A DNA stretch of 64,000 nucleotides from Jaenimonas drosophilae (Eukaryota > Euglenozoa > Kinetoplastea > Trypanosomatida > Trypanosomatidae): assembly GCA_030849065.1 (NCBI GenBank), contig JASAON010001603.1:1-64000 (forward strand). The letters run 5' to 3'. Below the pieces are notes generated by a model. The model did no database searches. It was given only the letters and a program-made list of their open reading frames with translations, and was not told where the DNA came from. The position numbers and the translations under genes were made by a program. This document shows, piece by piece, positions 31,511 to 41,100 of this stretch (positions are counted from its first letter, which is position 1; each line of letters opens with the position of its first letter).

Positions 31511-31912
31511 ATGCAAGAGGAAGTTGCGGATGTTCCACTGTCGCTGGTGACAGAAAGCATAAATCAACGCGTTACCGTAGAAACGACACAGAATGGCGTC
31601 TACTGCGGTAAGTTAACAAATATGGATCAAAAAGGGAATCTTGAATTAGCTGATGTCAAAATTCAAAACAGAGACTCATCGTGGACGATATGTGAACGCC
31701 TACAGATAAAGGGCTCCACCATTCGTTTGATCCATCTCCCACGTGAAATCAAGCGTGCTCCTATGGTCCAGTGGGATAAAGAACACGTCGTTCAGTATCT
31801 TAAGAAATCATTGAGGTTGCATAAGAAAAAGCACTCTGTGAAGGCTGCGCGTTTGACCCCTGCAAATAGTGAGAAAAGACAACGGGATCGCCGACTCAAG
31901 AAATTGAAGTAG
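31511..31912 (+). CDS. SmD3: small nuclear ribonucleoprotein SmD3
   Basis: The 133-residue protein has an Sm fold. VPLSLVTESINQRVTVETTQ followed by NGVYCGKL matches the SmD3 Sm1 motif (VTVETTxGxVYRGKL), and QIKGSTIRLIHLPREIKRAPM matches the Sm2 motif with the typical LKNAPM end. The tail is Lys/Arg-rich. SmD3 belongs to the heteroheptameric ring on spliceosomal snRNAs and, in trypanosomatids, on the spliced-leader RNA. LSm4 was considered, but the TVETT and APM signatures favour SmD3. The ATG at 31511 follows a pyrimidine-rich tract ending in AG near 31494-31500. It is the first gene rightward of the strand-switch region. Confidence 0.85.
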   Translation: MQEEVADVPLSLVTESINQRVTVETTQNGVYCGKLTNMDQKGNLELADVKIQNRDSSWTICERLQIKGSTIRLIHLPREIKRAPMVQWDKEHVVQYLKKSLRLHKKKHSVKAARLTPANSEKRQRDRRLKKLK

Positions 31913-32070
31913 TGTGGAAGTGCCGTTTCGAGAGTCAGACAACAAAGCAAGCATTTCTGTAACTGTCGTTGATCTGACCATATATTTCTTGTTGCGGATT
32001 TTCATTGATGCCCTCTTCTTCCTTGTTTTTCAGACAGAGATATTTTCAAGGATTTATCGTTCTTTCTCAA

Positions 32071-32949
32071 ATGGGAGATATGCTGGCAAAACCAGAGTCG
32101 CAGAAATTTTCTACAGTTTTCGAAACTTCGCATCTGCGAGTGGGTTGCTGTAGTATGCAGGGATGGAGAAAGACGATGGAAGATGCATTCATTGCGCAGC
32201 TGAACTTGGACAATAACAAATCCAGAGCTTTTTTCGGAGTGTTTGATGGACATCAATCAGATGAAGCGTCACGGTATTGTCGAGAGTTTCTTCTTCAAAA
32301 ATTCACTAGTGCGCTTGATTCTCATGGTGACAACTATACTGAAGCTTTCGAAGAGACGTTTAACGCCATTGATGAACAGATCTGCCAAAAATATAGTTCG
32401 AGTGGAACCGTCGCAAACTGCATCTATATCTCTGACAAAAAGATTGTTTGTGCAAATGCAGGTGATAGTAGATCTGTCCTTTGCCGCAATGGGACACCTG
32501 TCCCATTAAGCTTTGATCATAAGCCGTTTCATCCAGGTGAACAAGCTCGAATTCAACATGCAGGATGTCATGTTGAGAACGGTCGTATCAATATGGCTCT
32601 AGCCGTTAGTCGGGCCCTGGGAGATGTAGATTTCAAGTCAAACGAGGCCCTCTCGTGGAAGGAACAGGCTGTAACAGCCCTTCCCGATGTTCTTGTTTTC
32701 GATACGTCTGACCAAGACAATTTTATTGTGATGGGATGCGACGGAATTTGGGACGTTCTTTCCAATGAGGAATGCTGCGAATTTATTCGAGAAAGGCTAT
32801 ACCCAGCGAATGCTGGCGAAAAAGTGGATATTGGTTTAGTTTGCGAGCAAGTATTAGATCGCTGTCTGGCGACATCTAACACAGTTCGTGAAGGAACGGA
32901 TAACATGACGCTGATTGTGGTACAGTTCAAACCTCCCTTTTTTGAGTAA
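32071..32949 (+). CDS. PP2C-type Ser/Thr phosphatase, third gene
   Basis: The 292-residue protein is a compact PP2C domain without long tails. Motifs are GWRKTMEDAF, FFGVFDGHQSDEA, CANAGDSRSVLCRNG, LAVSRALGDVDFK, VMGCDGIWDVLSNEE and EGTDNMTLIVVQF. All metal-binding acidic residues appear present. It is clearly diverged from the tandem pair at 17-21 kb and takes no part in their shared tract. The start was placed at 32071 because a strong acceptor (CCTTGTTTTTCAG, ending near 32034) lies inside the longer open frame and this is the first ATG after it. Codon third positions are AT-rich. Confidence 0.9.
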   Translation: MGDMLAKPESQKFSTVFETSHLRVGCCSMQGWRKTMEDAFIAQLNLDNNKSRAFFGVFDGHQSDEASRYCREFLLQKFTSALDSHGDNYTEAFEETFNAIDEQICQKYSSSGTVANCIYISDKKIVCANAGDSRSVLCRNGTPVPLSFDHKPFHPGEQARIQHAGCHVENGRINMALAVSRALGDVDFKSNEALSWKEQAVTALPDVLVFDTSDQDNFIVMGCDGIWDVLSNEECCEFIRERLYPANAGEKVDIGLVCEQVLDRCLATSNTVREGTDNMTLIVVQFKPPFFE

Positions 32950-33198
32950 CCAAGACAGCAATCATCACCTGCTTGTGATATGCCCTGAAACGACGTACCA
33001 TTTTTTCTCTGTGCAGCTTCAGTGGGTGCTCTCACAGAGGAGCCATATACACGAAGAAACTTAGTTATTGAGCTATCTTTATTGTTATTATTGTGGAATG
33101 AGTTTTGGTTCTGCCATCAATCTCTTTTCCTTTATCTATCCTCTTAGTGGTCGTGGCATCAATATTGCTTGAATTCCACAATCGAGAGCAGTCGGGCG

Positions 33199-34632
33199 AT
33201 GCTTTCATCAACAGTCGAGGAGTTGAATCTCATTATCAATATTTTTGATAAGCTTTCTTCCTGCTCACCGAATGAACAAGTGAGAAGAGACCAAATCACC
33301 CCTTTGACAGCAAGACTTCGAGCTGTAGCTGATAAACTCACAAAGCTAGATGCTCCTTCACTCCCAGGAAAAATAGGGAAGTCCCGCCCACTTGGAAGTA
33401 TTTCACTTCATGGCGCCTGTGCAGATTCGGTAGACGCTCCCCCTCAGGCTATTTCAAGGAAAGATTCACAAAGTAGCTCAACTTTTTTGACCAGCGCGCC
33501 AAAAGCTGGCCCAAGACAGAGCTTGCTACAGGCACCAGAGATTCGTCCTCAGAAAGCCTCGAAGAAGGTATCAAGCTTGCGAGCTGTTCCCATCCCTCGA
33601 GAAATTCCACCAACAAATAAGCTCCACATTTCAAAAGACCTTGCCCGAAGTCTTACATGCACATTGTATAATATTCTTGAGGGAACATCATCCCTTCTTC
33701 GTGCATCGAAAGCTAGCGTATTTGTGAAGCGTGGTGATGAGATGATATCTATCGTGAATGTTTCGCCAAAATTAGCCTTCCCTCCCCAACTCGAGCGCTT
33801 CCGTTGCATGGGCTGCCCTGACGCAGAAGTCCTGGGTAGCGGCATTGCGCTGAATCAGCGCATAAATGATGCAACACAATCATCGTCATCAGTTTTAGTA
33901 TTTCCTATTTACGCACTGAAGTCATTTCAGCAGCTCCGGAGAACGCCTGTGGCAACTATCCACGTCGAAAACAAAGCTCAGGGTACAGAACCGTTTGATC
34001 ATATTGATGAGGGCGTTTTGTTTTTGGCCGCAAGCTTGATCGGGGAGCTGATGGCACGAGTTCCTCAAATGGACTGGGTTAACAACTTTTACGATCCAAT
34101 TACGCAGCATATAGTGGCCCCGTTCGAACCGGCGAAAAATATTCCACTCCCTTCTTGTAGTGGCAAACGTGTTAGCATTAGCCCCGGACTCCCTCCTTTT
34201 AGTACTCTGACAACGGATGCGTCAGATCCAGCCTTTCGAATTGACCCAAAGCTAATTGAGAGAATTGAGAGCTTTAAGACAGAAATTCTCATCAAACGTG
34301 AGGTGCTGCCACACGAAGCGTCAAAACCACCAATTTGCGGGCTGGCTCAGATGCCAACAATGAGGGAAGTCGATTCTGTTTTGGAGAACATGCAAGACTG
34401 CTGGAAGAAGAATGTCTCCAGCAACGTTCACTTAATGGAAGGAGACCGTGAAACAAAGATGGAAATTAAAATTCTGCGGCGCGAACTCAGCAAGACACAG
34501 CTTCAATTGAATGACGCTCTGGAGCAGCTTCGGCTGTATCAGTTGGATGCTCGAGACTACAAGAAGGAATACAGGAATATGCGAAGCGAACTGGATACGT
34601 ATCTCCGAAATCTTGACAACAATCTCATGTAA
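33199..34632 (+). CDS. GAF-like domain protein with C-terminal coiled coil
   Basis: The 477-residue protein has a short helical N-terminus and a Ser-rich linker to about residue 140. A region at about 150-310 then resembles a GAF domain (SLLRASKASVFVKRGDEMI, SSVLVFPIYAL, VATIHVENKAQG, FDHIDEGVLFLAASLIGELM). A further linker and a terminal coiled coil (about 415-475) follow. GAF domains bind small molecules or mediate dimerisation. No ligand can be predicted. The ATG at 33199 is the first after a TTTATCTATCCTCTTAG acceptor at about 33146. The GAF assignment rests on pattern only. Confidence 0.6.
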   Translation: MLSSTVEELNLIINIFDKLSSCSPNEQVRRDQITPLTARLRAVADKLTKLDAPSLPGKIGKSRPLGSISLHGACADSVDAPPQAISRKDSQSSSTFLTSAPKAGPRQSLLQAPEIRPQKASKKVSSLRAVPIPREIPPTNKLHISKDLARSLTCTLYNILEGTSSLLRASKASVFVKRGDEMISIVNVSPKLAFPPQLERFRCMGCPDAEVLGSGIALNQRINDATQSSSSVLVFPIYALKSFQQLRRTPVATIHVENKAQGTEPFDHIDEGVLFLAASLIGELMARVPQMDWVNNFYDPITQHIVAPFEPAKNIPLPSCSGKRVSISPGLPPFSTLTTDASDPAFRIDPKLIERIESFKTEILIKREVLPHEASKPPICGLAQMPTMREVDSVLENMQDCWKKNVSSNVHLMEGDRETKMEIKILRRELSKTQLQLNDALEQLRLYQLDARDYKKEYRNMRSELDTYLRNLDNNLM

Positions 34633-34831
34633 AACAAAAGGTGCAAATGGGCATCAACTCAACTCAATTACTCAGATTATATATATGATTTCAATCAGTC
34701 TTTATTTGCTTTTTTTTGCAGGCTTGTTTCCACGAGCACCAAACTACTCCCTTTTCCTTCTTGATGCGACGTAGTGATAGGCCCTTAGCGTGTCACGTGC
34801 GTGCCAGCCGTCGAAGCAAACTGGCCAATAT

Positions 34832-37024
34832 ATGGAAGCTTCTCCATCCCAGAGCCTTCCATCCGTAGCTGCGGGTTGTCCCGAACCGCAATGTGGGCCA
34901 TTGATAGCTTCCTCAAATCAAACTCCTATTCTCATTGTTCCTACTGATGTGATTGTTCAGAAGCTGAAGCCTTTGTGCTCACTCTCAGAAAGCCGCCTAC
35001 GGGAGCTTGTCGAGTCTTACGATGAGGCAAATGTTGGAGGCTTGTCGGAAATTCAATGGGCTTCATTTTGCCGTCACAACCGTAAACTCATAGCTTCTCT
35101 AGGAGAGAGTATTGTTGATTTTGATAGCTCTGGTGAGTACTCCATTGCGACTGTTGAACATGGTGACATTCCTCAAACCATCAAAAGAAACACTACTCTC
35201 GACGGTGTGGCGCAGGGTGTTGTTCGGTTCCTTGAAGGGTTTGTTGCTGGAGGCATTGCTGGCGCTGTTAGCAAGACGATCATTGCTCCAGGAGATCGAG
35301 TGAAGATCATTTTTCAAGTGGACTCGAGCCGCCGTTTTAGTTTTCGAGAAGCCATACAGCTGGGGGTACAGACTGTGCGAGAATTTGGTGTAACCGGGTT
35401 GTGGATAGGCAATGGAGCAACAATGCTTCGCGTTGTTCCCTACGCAGCAATCACTTACGTATCATTTGACTTCTATAACAAGCTGTTTCAAGCTGCCCTG
35501 AACCAAAATGAGAACGGAGACACCATTAGTGAACGTCGCGCTGTGACTGTCAGATTTCTCAGCGGAGCCTTAGCCGGCGCAACATCCACGACTTTCACTT
35601 ATCCATTGGATCTCATGCGGGCCCGATTTGCTGCGCGCAGTAGTTCTGGGAAGAGAAGATTTCCGAGCTACATAGTAGCTTTTCGTGAAGCTACTGCGAA
35701 GGATGGGATCAAGTCGCTGTACTCAGGACTCTTTCCAACTGTTGTTGGAATCATGCCATATGCTGGCTGTAGCTTTGCATGTTTTGAGACCATTAAGCAC
35801 TACCTCGTTCGTGTGAACCACTACCATAGTGACAAGGACATTCCCACTTGGCAGCGACTTGCGGCCGGCGGATTTTCTGGATTGATTGCTCAGTCTGCTA
35901 CGTACCCCCTTGACATTGTCCGTCGGCGCATGCAGGTAACACCTGGGCGTTATCGTGGCATATTGCACGCACTGAGCGTTATCTATCGTGAAGAAGGTCT
36001 GCGCCAGGGCCTCTACAAAGGTTTGGCAATGAATTGGATTAAGGGCCCGATTGCCACTGCAACTAGCTTCACTGTCAACGATCTTGTGAAGCGCAGAACA
36101 CGTGGGTACTATGAAACGACCGCAGTGCACTCCAGTAAGGAGAACGTCCTCACACTGTCAGAGGCGTTCGTCTGTGGCGGGGTCGCCGCTGGAGTGGCAA
36201 AGTTCTGGTCGCTACCATTCGACCGACTCAAAATCATGTACCAGCTGGGACTCACAGATGGGACCATCGTCGCCTCTCACTCGGGTAACCTATCGCGGCT
36301 GTGGCATCTTGTCCGTCGGAGCCCCAACGTATTCTCCTACGGACGGACCACAATGATGCGCGTGGTTCCTTACGGCGCACTTACGTACTGCTCGTTTGAC
36401 GTCTTTCAAACCGTAGCTGAGAGGCTCATGTACTCCCATCACCCGTCCTTTGCAACAAATTTTGTTGCTGGTGCCGCGGCTGCGGCGTTGAGCACTTTCT
36501 TGGTGTATCCTCTCGATCTTCTTCGCACTCGAAGTGCAGCTTGCTGCGTTCCCAGCTTCCAATCTTACTATTGGTTGTTTCGAGCGTCTGCCCGCCGCCA
36601 TGGCATTCCTTCTCTGTGGAAGGGGTGCTACCTCTCAATGGTTGGAGTAGGGGTCATGGCAGGTATGGGGTTTGCAGTTTACGAAGACTTCAAGGAGCGC
36701 TTTGGTTGTGACACTTTCCGCTCGCGGCTGGTGGTGGGAATGACTGCAGGATACCTGGGTCAAATCTTCACTTACCCACTCAGCGTAGCAAAGCGCAATC
36801 GCCAGGCCGAACAAGTTGTCTTTGCCCGCATGGCCAAACCACTGGATGCCGTATTTGCAAAGCCAAGTCTCTACCGAGCTCTCTATCGCAAAATGCCCTT
36901 TTCATGGACCATGAATAGCCTGACTTTTGGAATTTCCTTCGCCGTAAATGATGCCTGCCGGGACCTAGTAGCAACAGCGAGAAAAGACCTGGTTAGCAAC
37001 CTGGTGCTATTTCCACACTCCTAG
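34832..37024 (+). CDS. double-length mitochondrial carrier protein with six repeats
   Basis: The 730-residue protein has a polar N-terminus with a weak EF-hand-like helix (about 45-95), then two complete carrier modules (about 130-430 and 450-730). Signature PxDxxK/R-type motifs occur six times: APGDRVK, YPLDLMR, YPLDIVR, LPFDRLK, YPLDLLR and YPLSVAK, the last with Asp replaced by Ser. The usual carrier family has three repeats in about 300 residues. The first module resembles the CoA/ADP carriers (KIIFQV, then GNGATMLRVVPYAAI), so a mitochondrial nucleotide or CoA substrate is possible. It should sit in the mitochondrial inner membrane. The ATG at 34832 was taken because the upstream extension begins with GTG. 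Confidence 0.85.
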   Translation: MEASPSQSLPSVAAGCPEPQCGPLIASSNQTPILIVPTDVIVQKLKPLCSLSESRLRELVESYDEANVGGLSEIQWASFCRHNRKLIASLGESIVDFDSSGEYSIATVEHGDIPQTIKRNTTLDGVAQGVVRFLEGFVAGGIAGAVSKTIIAPGDRVKIIFQVDSSRRFSFREAIQLGVQTVREFGVTGLWIGNGATMLRVVPYAAITYVSFDFYNKLFQAALNQNENGDTISERRAVTVRFLSGALAGATSTTFTYPLDLMRARFAARSSSGKRRFPSYIVAFREATAKDGIKSLYSGLFPTVVGIMPYAGCSFACFETIKHYLVRVNHYHSDKDIPTWQRLAAGGFSGLIAQSATYPLDIVRRRMQVTPGRYRGILHALSVIYREEGLRQGLYKGLAMNWIKGPIATATSFTVNDLVKRRTRGYYETTAVHSSKENVLTLSEAFVCGGVAAGVAKFWSLPFDRLKIMYQLGLTDGTIVASHSGNLSRLWHLVRRSPNVFSYGRTTMMRVVPYGALTYCSFDVFQTVAERLMYSHHPSFATNFVAGAAAAALSTFLVYPLDLLRTRSAACCVPSFQSYYWLFRASARRHGIPSLWKGCYLSMVGVGVMAGMGFAVYEDFKERFGCDTFRSRLVVGMTAGYLGQIFTYPLSVAKRNRQAEQVVFARMAKPLDAVFAKPSLYRALYRKMPFSWTMNSLTFGISFAVNDACRDLVATARKDLVSNLVLFPHS

Positions 37025-37838
37025 GATCGGGGCACATATCATGTGCTGAAGGCGCTCATGTGTGTTCTGAGAGTTGCTTCCATTTTTGTGAGTTCTGTGG
37101 AGCCGCTCTTACTAGGTCTACACAGTCGTGACCTGCTGAATGCTGATAGCGCTTGAATGTGATATGAATGATATCATCAAAAGTCGTACAGAATAGCTAA
37201 CTCGACTTTCGAGGAGCCATTTGGAGAGTGTCAGATCCACTAATGAAAAGGATCTGAGTGGTCGGTCCCAAGTAGCGAGAGCGCTACCACTTGCCTGGTG
37301 TGCGTGCATCTCTCATTCTCATTGGGGTATCGGTGCTTTCGTTTGGTCTTGTTCAGAGGAGCTCAGCATGAGGCCGACGCTACATCTCGTTTGCCTGGGC
37401 TTCTCATGAGCAGTAGAGCTTGGACACGTACGTACTCTCTCACCACAGGATTGCGTTGCTTCACCGTATCGTACTGCTCAACAGGGTCGATGACACAGGA
37501 CGAAACCTGCATTAACATGCTGATCAAATCTTCGTGATCTCTGTGCAGTTGTGTATCTCTCATTTCCATCTTTTTTCAAAAATCCTTTTCGACATTGTGC
37601 TCCGTCTTATCCAATATCACAATTGGTGAAGCGCTGCCCATTGGAGTGAATCTTTTACTTTCGCTCCGCATCTGGACCGCCATCAGACTGCTGCACTATC
37701 TAAGAGTGATTTGAAGTAGCCCACAGCGACACCACGGACCGCATTCATCCGTGTGAACAACCGAAGCTGCTTTTGCGGCCCTTTCCTATTCCCTACTCTC
37801 ACACATTATTATCTTCTCCTGGATCCACCTAATCCAGA
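37025..37838. other. intergenic region, 814 bp
   Basis: This spacer lies between the carrier gene and the TPR/DnaJ gene. It ends in the pyrimidine-rich CACACATTATTATCTTCTCC just before the next start. No gene was seen. Confidence 0.5.
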
Positions 37839-39347
37839 ATGACGAGCCAAAGTTGGGAGTCGCTGAAGGACAAGGGGAATCAGGCGTTTAAGTCCAACTC
37901 CTTTCAGCAGGCGATCGACCTCTACAGCCAGGCTATCGAAGCTAAATCTGATGAGGCAGTGTTGTATTCCAATCGAAGTGCTGCGCATTTGAAGCTGAGC
38001 CATTTTGAAGTGGCAGGGGCTGATGCTCAGAAGTCTATAGACATTGACCCAACCTTTGTAAAGGCGTATCCTCGACTGCACAGCGCACTTGGCAACCAGG
38101 GGCGATTTTCAGAGGCCTCGCAAGCGATGCGAACGGGCCAGTTGAAGGTGTCAGCACCGTCAGACATTAGAACTCTCAAAGACCTGCAACTAAGCGCGGA
38201 TCAAGCCCACAACGCGGTAGTTGGGTGCCGTCAACTGATAGATAATGGAAGCGCCGATGAGGCGATTCGTCTCACTCGCGACCCCGCAAGTACCTTTCCC
38301 GATTGCCCGTCTGTGGTCTTTCTGTACGCCGAGGCTCTGGCGCCGCAGAAACCAGAAGAGGCAAGTCAGCTGCTAAGTCGCTTCACAAACACCCACAGCT
38401 CGGATACTAATTACTTGTATCTTCGTGCCTTAGTTCTGTACCATCGTGGCCAGGATGGTTTCAAGAGTGCGCAGTCAATTCTGCGTCAAACGCTTGAAAT
38501 GGACCCTGATAACGATCGTGCGCGTGTTCTACTGAAGCGCCTCCGCAGCATCGAATCTCACAAGAACGCTGGCAACACAGCATTCACAGCGAAGCGCACT
38601 CAGGAAGCAGTGCTCGAGTACACAGCTGCCATCGAGGTTGATCCCAGCAACACGCACATGATTGCCACATTGCGTGGCAATCGTGCAGCTGCGAAGATGG
38701 ACTTAAAGGATTTCCAGGGAGCTTTGATGGATTGCGAATTTGCCATTAAGAATGGTGTAACCACTGCCAAAATGTATGCTCGCCGCAGTCGCATTTATGA
38801 AAACTTGGAGAAGTATGATGATGCTGTTCGCGATTTGCAGCAGGCTGCAGAACAGGATGGCAGCTTCAAGACGGAGCTGCGTCAGCTTCAAGTACGAGCA
38901 AAACGTGCCAAGCGCAAGGATTACTACAAGACGCTTGGGCTGCAGAAAAATGAGTCTGATGAGGCTACCATCAAACGAGCCTACAAGAAGGCCTGTCTTC
39001 AGTGGCACCCTGATAAGTGGGCACACACGACTGACGAGGAACGAACCCATGCTGAGTCACAGTTTAAGGAAGTTGGCGAGGCGTTTACGGTGCTTTCAGA
39101 TCCAAAAAAGAAGCGCATGTACGATTCTGGCATGATGGATAACGATGTGGAGGGTGGCTCTCCCCAGGGATTTGCGGGGGCCTCTCCGTTTGGCCATGAT
39201 GGTTTTGGGCAAGATATTTTCAGCATGATGATGGGCGGTGGTGGCTTTAGCATGGGAGGCGGAGGAGGAAGCCCCTTCCACTTCTCTACCGGCGGTGGCG
39301 GTGGCCGCCGCTCCAACCAGCATCAGCAATCCAGCTTTTATTTTTGA
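37839..39347 (+). CDS. TPR/J-domain co-chaperone (DNAJC7-like)
   Basis: The 502-residue protein has two TPR clusters and a C-terminal J domain. The first TPRs (about 5-105) begin with WESLKDKGNQAFKSNSFQQA. Further TPRs lie at about 235-350. The J domain at about 361-430 begins DYYKTLGLQ and contains the HPD motif (CLQWHPDKW) needed to stimulate Hsp70 ATPase. A Gly/Met/Phe-rich tail follows. This order of domains is that of DNAJC7/TPR2, which links Hsp70 and Hsp90 through its TPRs. DNAJC3 is less likely since there is no signal peptide. The ATG is the first after a pyrimidine-rich leader. Confidence 0.87.
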   Translation: MTSQSWESLKDKGNQAFKSNSFQQAIDLYSQAIEAKSDEAVLYSNRSAAHLKLSHFEVAGADAQKSIDIDPTFVKAYPRLHSALGNQGRFSEASQAMRTGQLKVSAPSDIRTLKDLQLSADQAHNAVVGCRQLIDNGSADEAIRLTRDPASTFPDCPSVVFLYAEALAPQKPEEASQLLSRFTNTHSSDTNYLYLRALVLYHRGQDGFKSAQSILRQTLEMDPDNDRARVLLKRLRSIESHKNAGNTAFTAKRTQEAVLEYTAAIEVDPSNTHMIATLRGNRAAAKMDLKDFQGALMDCEFAIKNGVTTAKMYARRSRIYENLEKYDDAVRDLQQAAEQDGSFKTELRQLQVRAKRAKRKDYYKTLGLQKNESDEATIKRAYKKACLQWHPDKWAHTTDEERTHAESQFKEVGEAFTVLSDPKKKRMYDSGMMDNDVEGGSPQGFAGASPFGHDGFGQDIFSMMMGGGGFSMGGGGGSPFHFSTGGGGGRRSNQHQQSSFYF

Positions 39348-40035
39348 GCAGCGGCGCGGGTGTGGCCCATGGCCGATTGCGGGTGGGCGACTCTCTCTTC
39401 GGGGAGGCATCTATTAGTAAGTGGTCTAACATGGACGATTTGAGCAAGTTTCGGTCAGCCGTTGTCACAACTCTCGCGGGTGAGTACCCAGTTGCCTCAC
39501 TGTTGCCCATTTTGCCGAATTGCTTATCAGGAGGGATAGAATTGTCCAGGGCACAGGTTAGCAGGATCCGGCGATGCACCAAGGACGGTGGTGTCTTGCG
39601 AGTGATTGCGAGAGATTGAAGAGTTGTGATGTAAATACAATCTGCGTTACACGAATCAACGGGGTTGTGGACCTGAGGCTCGACTGGCATTCTTCCGCTT
39701 AAGGCGCATAATGCTTCACGCGCCGGGAAGTGACTAACCAAAGCAGCTAATCGTGGGCATTACTGCCAGTGAAATCTATTGGGGGTGAATACTGCCGTGC
39801 TCCAACAAATCGCTCGTTACAATATCTCTCTTCACTTGATGTGCGCGTTGCTTTTGCAACGCCCCACACTTCCGTTCGTCACATCGCTGCTTAATCTTTC
39901 CCACTATTTCCTCTATTTTTCCCCTTGTTCCCACTGGCTGTTGCTTCTCCGCCATTTAGGTACCGTTGGTGACTTCTATCAGAGTTTTTACCCCTTTCAT
40001 TATTCACGAATTGACCTAGGTATTTCCCTTTCAGG
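39348..40035. other. intergenic region, 688 bp
   Basis: This spacer ends in a long pyrimidine-rich stretch (about 39885-40034) and a CCCTTTCAG acceptor abutting the next ATG. No gene was accepted. Confidence 0.5.
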
Positions 40036-41100
40036 ATGCCCCGCCCAAACTTCATCAGCTGCCCACTTTGTGGCCGTGGCTTCGGCTCAGCGTCCATTGA
40101 TATCCATATTCCGCAGTGCTACGATAAATCACTGAAGCGATGGAAGCTCGATCCGTCGGGACCCAAACCTGTTCTCCCACCCAACTTCGGCGGTGGTGGC
40201 GGTGGCGGTGGCGGTGGTGGCCGCGGAGGACGTGGACGTGGACGGGGTGGCGGTGGCGGTGGAGGCTATCAGTCGTCTCTTGATCAGCAGCCATGTGGGG
40301 CAGGCTCGACGGCCGCTCGCTCACTCAAGTTCACCGCGGAAGATGCTGCTCCGGCCGCTGCGCTGAACCTTCACCCCTGCTCCCGCTGTGGCCGACGGTT
40401 CAACTTTGACCGTATTGCGTATCACGAGAGCGTCTGCAAAGGTAACCAGAAGCGTCCCGTCTTTGATAGTAGCAAGCAGCGTGTCGCAAGTGACGGCGCA
40501 GGAAACACGTACTACCCCAGTGGCGGTGGTGGTGGCGGCTATGGGAAGAAGGCTGGAGGACGTGGAAAGAAGCGAGATGGAGGTGCAATGGGAGGCTACA
40601 GCACAGCCAATGACGCCGGTCGCTACGCACAGACCAGCTGGCGTCAGCAGCACGAAGAGTTCCAAGCGGCAATGCGCAGCGCCCGCATGGCAAGCACCAC
40701 ATCCCAAAGCATGTGGGGAACGAGCCAACCCAAGCAGTCGAGCCGACCCGCCCCTCCACCAGCCCAACGCCGCGTGCCACCGTCGATGGCTCGCCAAAAT
40801 CAAATGATGAAGGAGTCAGCGGCCACCGGAGGACGCTCGGGCCGCGGCGGGAATGCTCCTGTTTCTGTGATGGGTGGTGGCGGTGGCGGTGGCCCACGAG
40901 GCTCTGTCCGCGGCCGGGGCGGAGCATCTCGCCCTGCTCCAAGTCGTGCCTTTGGTGGCGGCGGTGATCGATTTGGCGGAGGTGGCGGTTTTGGAGGAGG
41001 TGGCGGTGGCGGCGGCGGTGGCGGCGGCGGCGGTGGTGGTAGGATCCTCAACGACAACACTTCTAGTATGGGAATGCTTCAAGCCATGGGTCGAGGGTAG
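40036..41100 (+). CDS. C2HC zinc-finger, RGG-rich protein (ZC2HC1-like)
   Basis: The 354-residue protein carries two C2HC fingers of the type found in ZC2HC1: CPLCGRGFGSASIDIHIPQC near the N-terminus and CSRCGRRFNFDRIAYHESVC at about residues 116-135. They are embedded in long Gly/Arg-rich (RGG) stretches and an almost pure Gly run near residues 315-336. RGG regions commonly bind RNA and are methylated by arginine methyltransferases. An RNA-related role is inferred, not shown. The start is the ATG directly after a TTTCAG acceptor. If that AG is used the 5' leader would be only one base, so an upstream acceptor may be used instead. Confidence 0.72.
   Translation: MPRPNFISCPLCGRGFGSASIDIHIPQCYDKSLKRWKLDPSGPKPVLPPNFGGGGGGGGGGGRGGRGRGRGGGGGGGYQSSLDQQPCGAGSTAARSLKFTAEDAAPAAALNLHPCSRCGRRFNFDRIAYHESVCKGNQKRPVFDSSKQRVASDGAGNTYYPSGGGGGGYGKKAGGRGKKRDGGAMGGYSTANDAGRYAQTSWRQQHEEFQAAMRSARMASTTSQSMWGTSQPKQSSRPAPPPAQRRVPPSMARQNQMMKESAATGGRSGRGGNAPVSVMGGGGGGGPRGSVRGRGGASRPAPSRAFGGGGDRFGGGGGFGGGGGGGGGGGGGGGGRILNDNTSSMGMLQAMGRG
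40961..41040. repeat. GGN microsatellite encoding poly-Gly
   Basis: This is a GGT/GGC/GGA triplet tract within the C2HC/RGG gene. It is in frame and likely variable in length between strains. Confidence 0.8.

Noticed and set aside
32071..32949. Third PP2C considered as part of the conversion set
   Set aside because: It shares only family motifs with the tandem pair and no near-identical DNA.
40800..41060. Poly-Pro frame on the minus strand
   Set aside because: It is the complement of the poly-Gly microsatellite.
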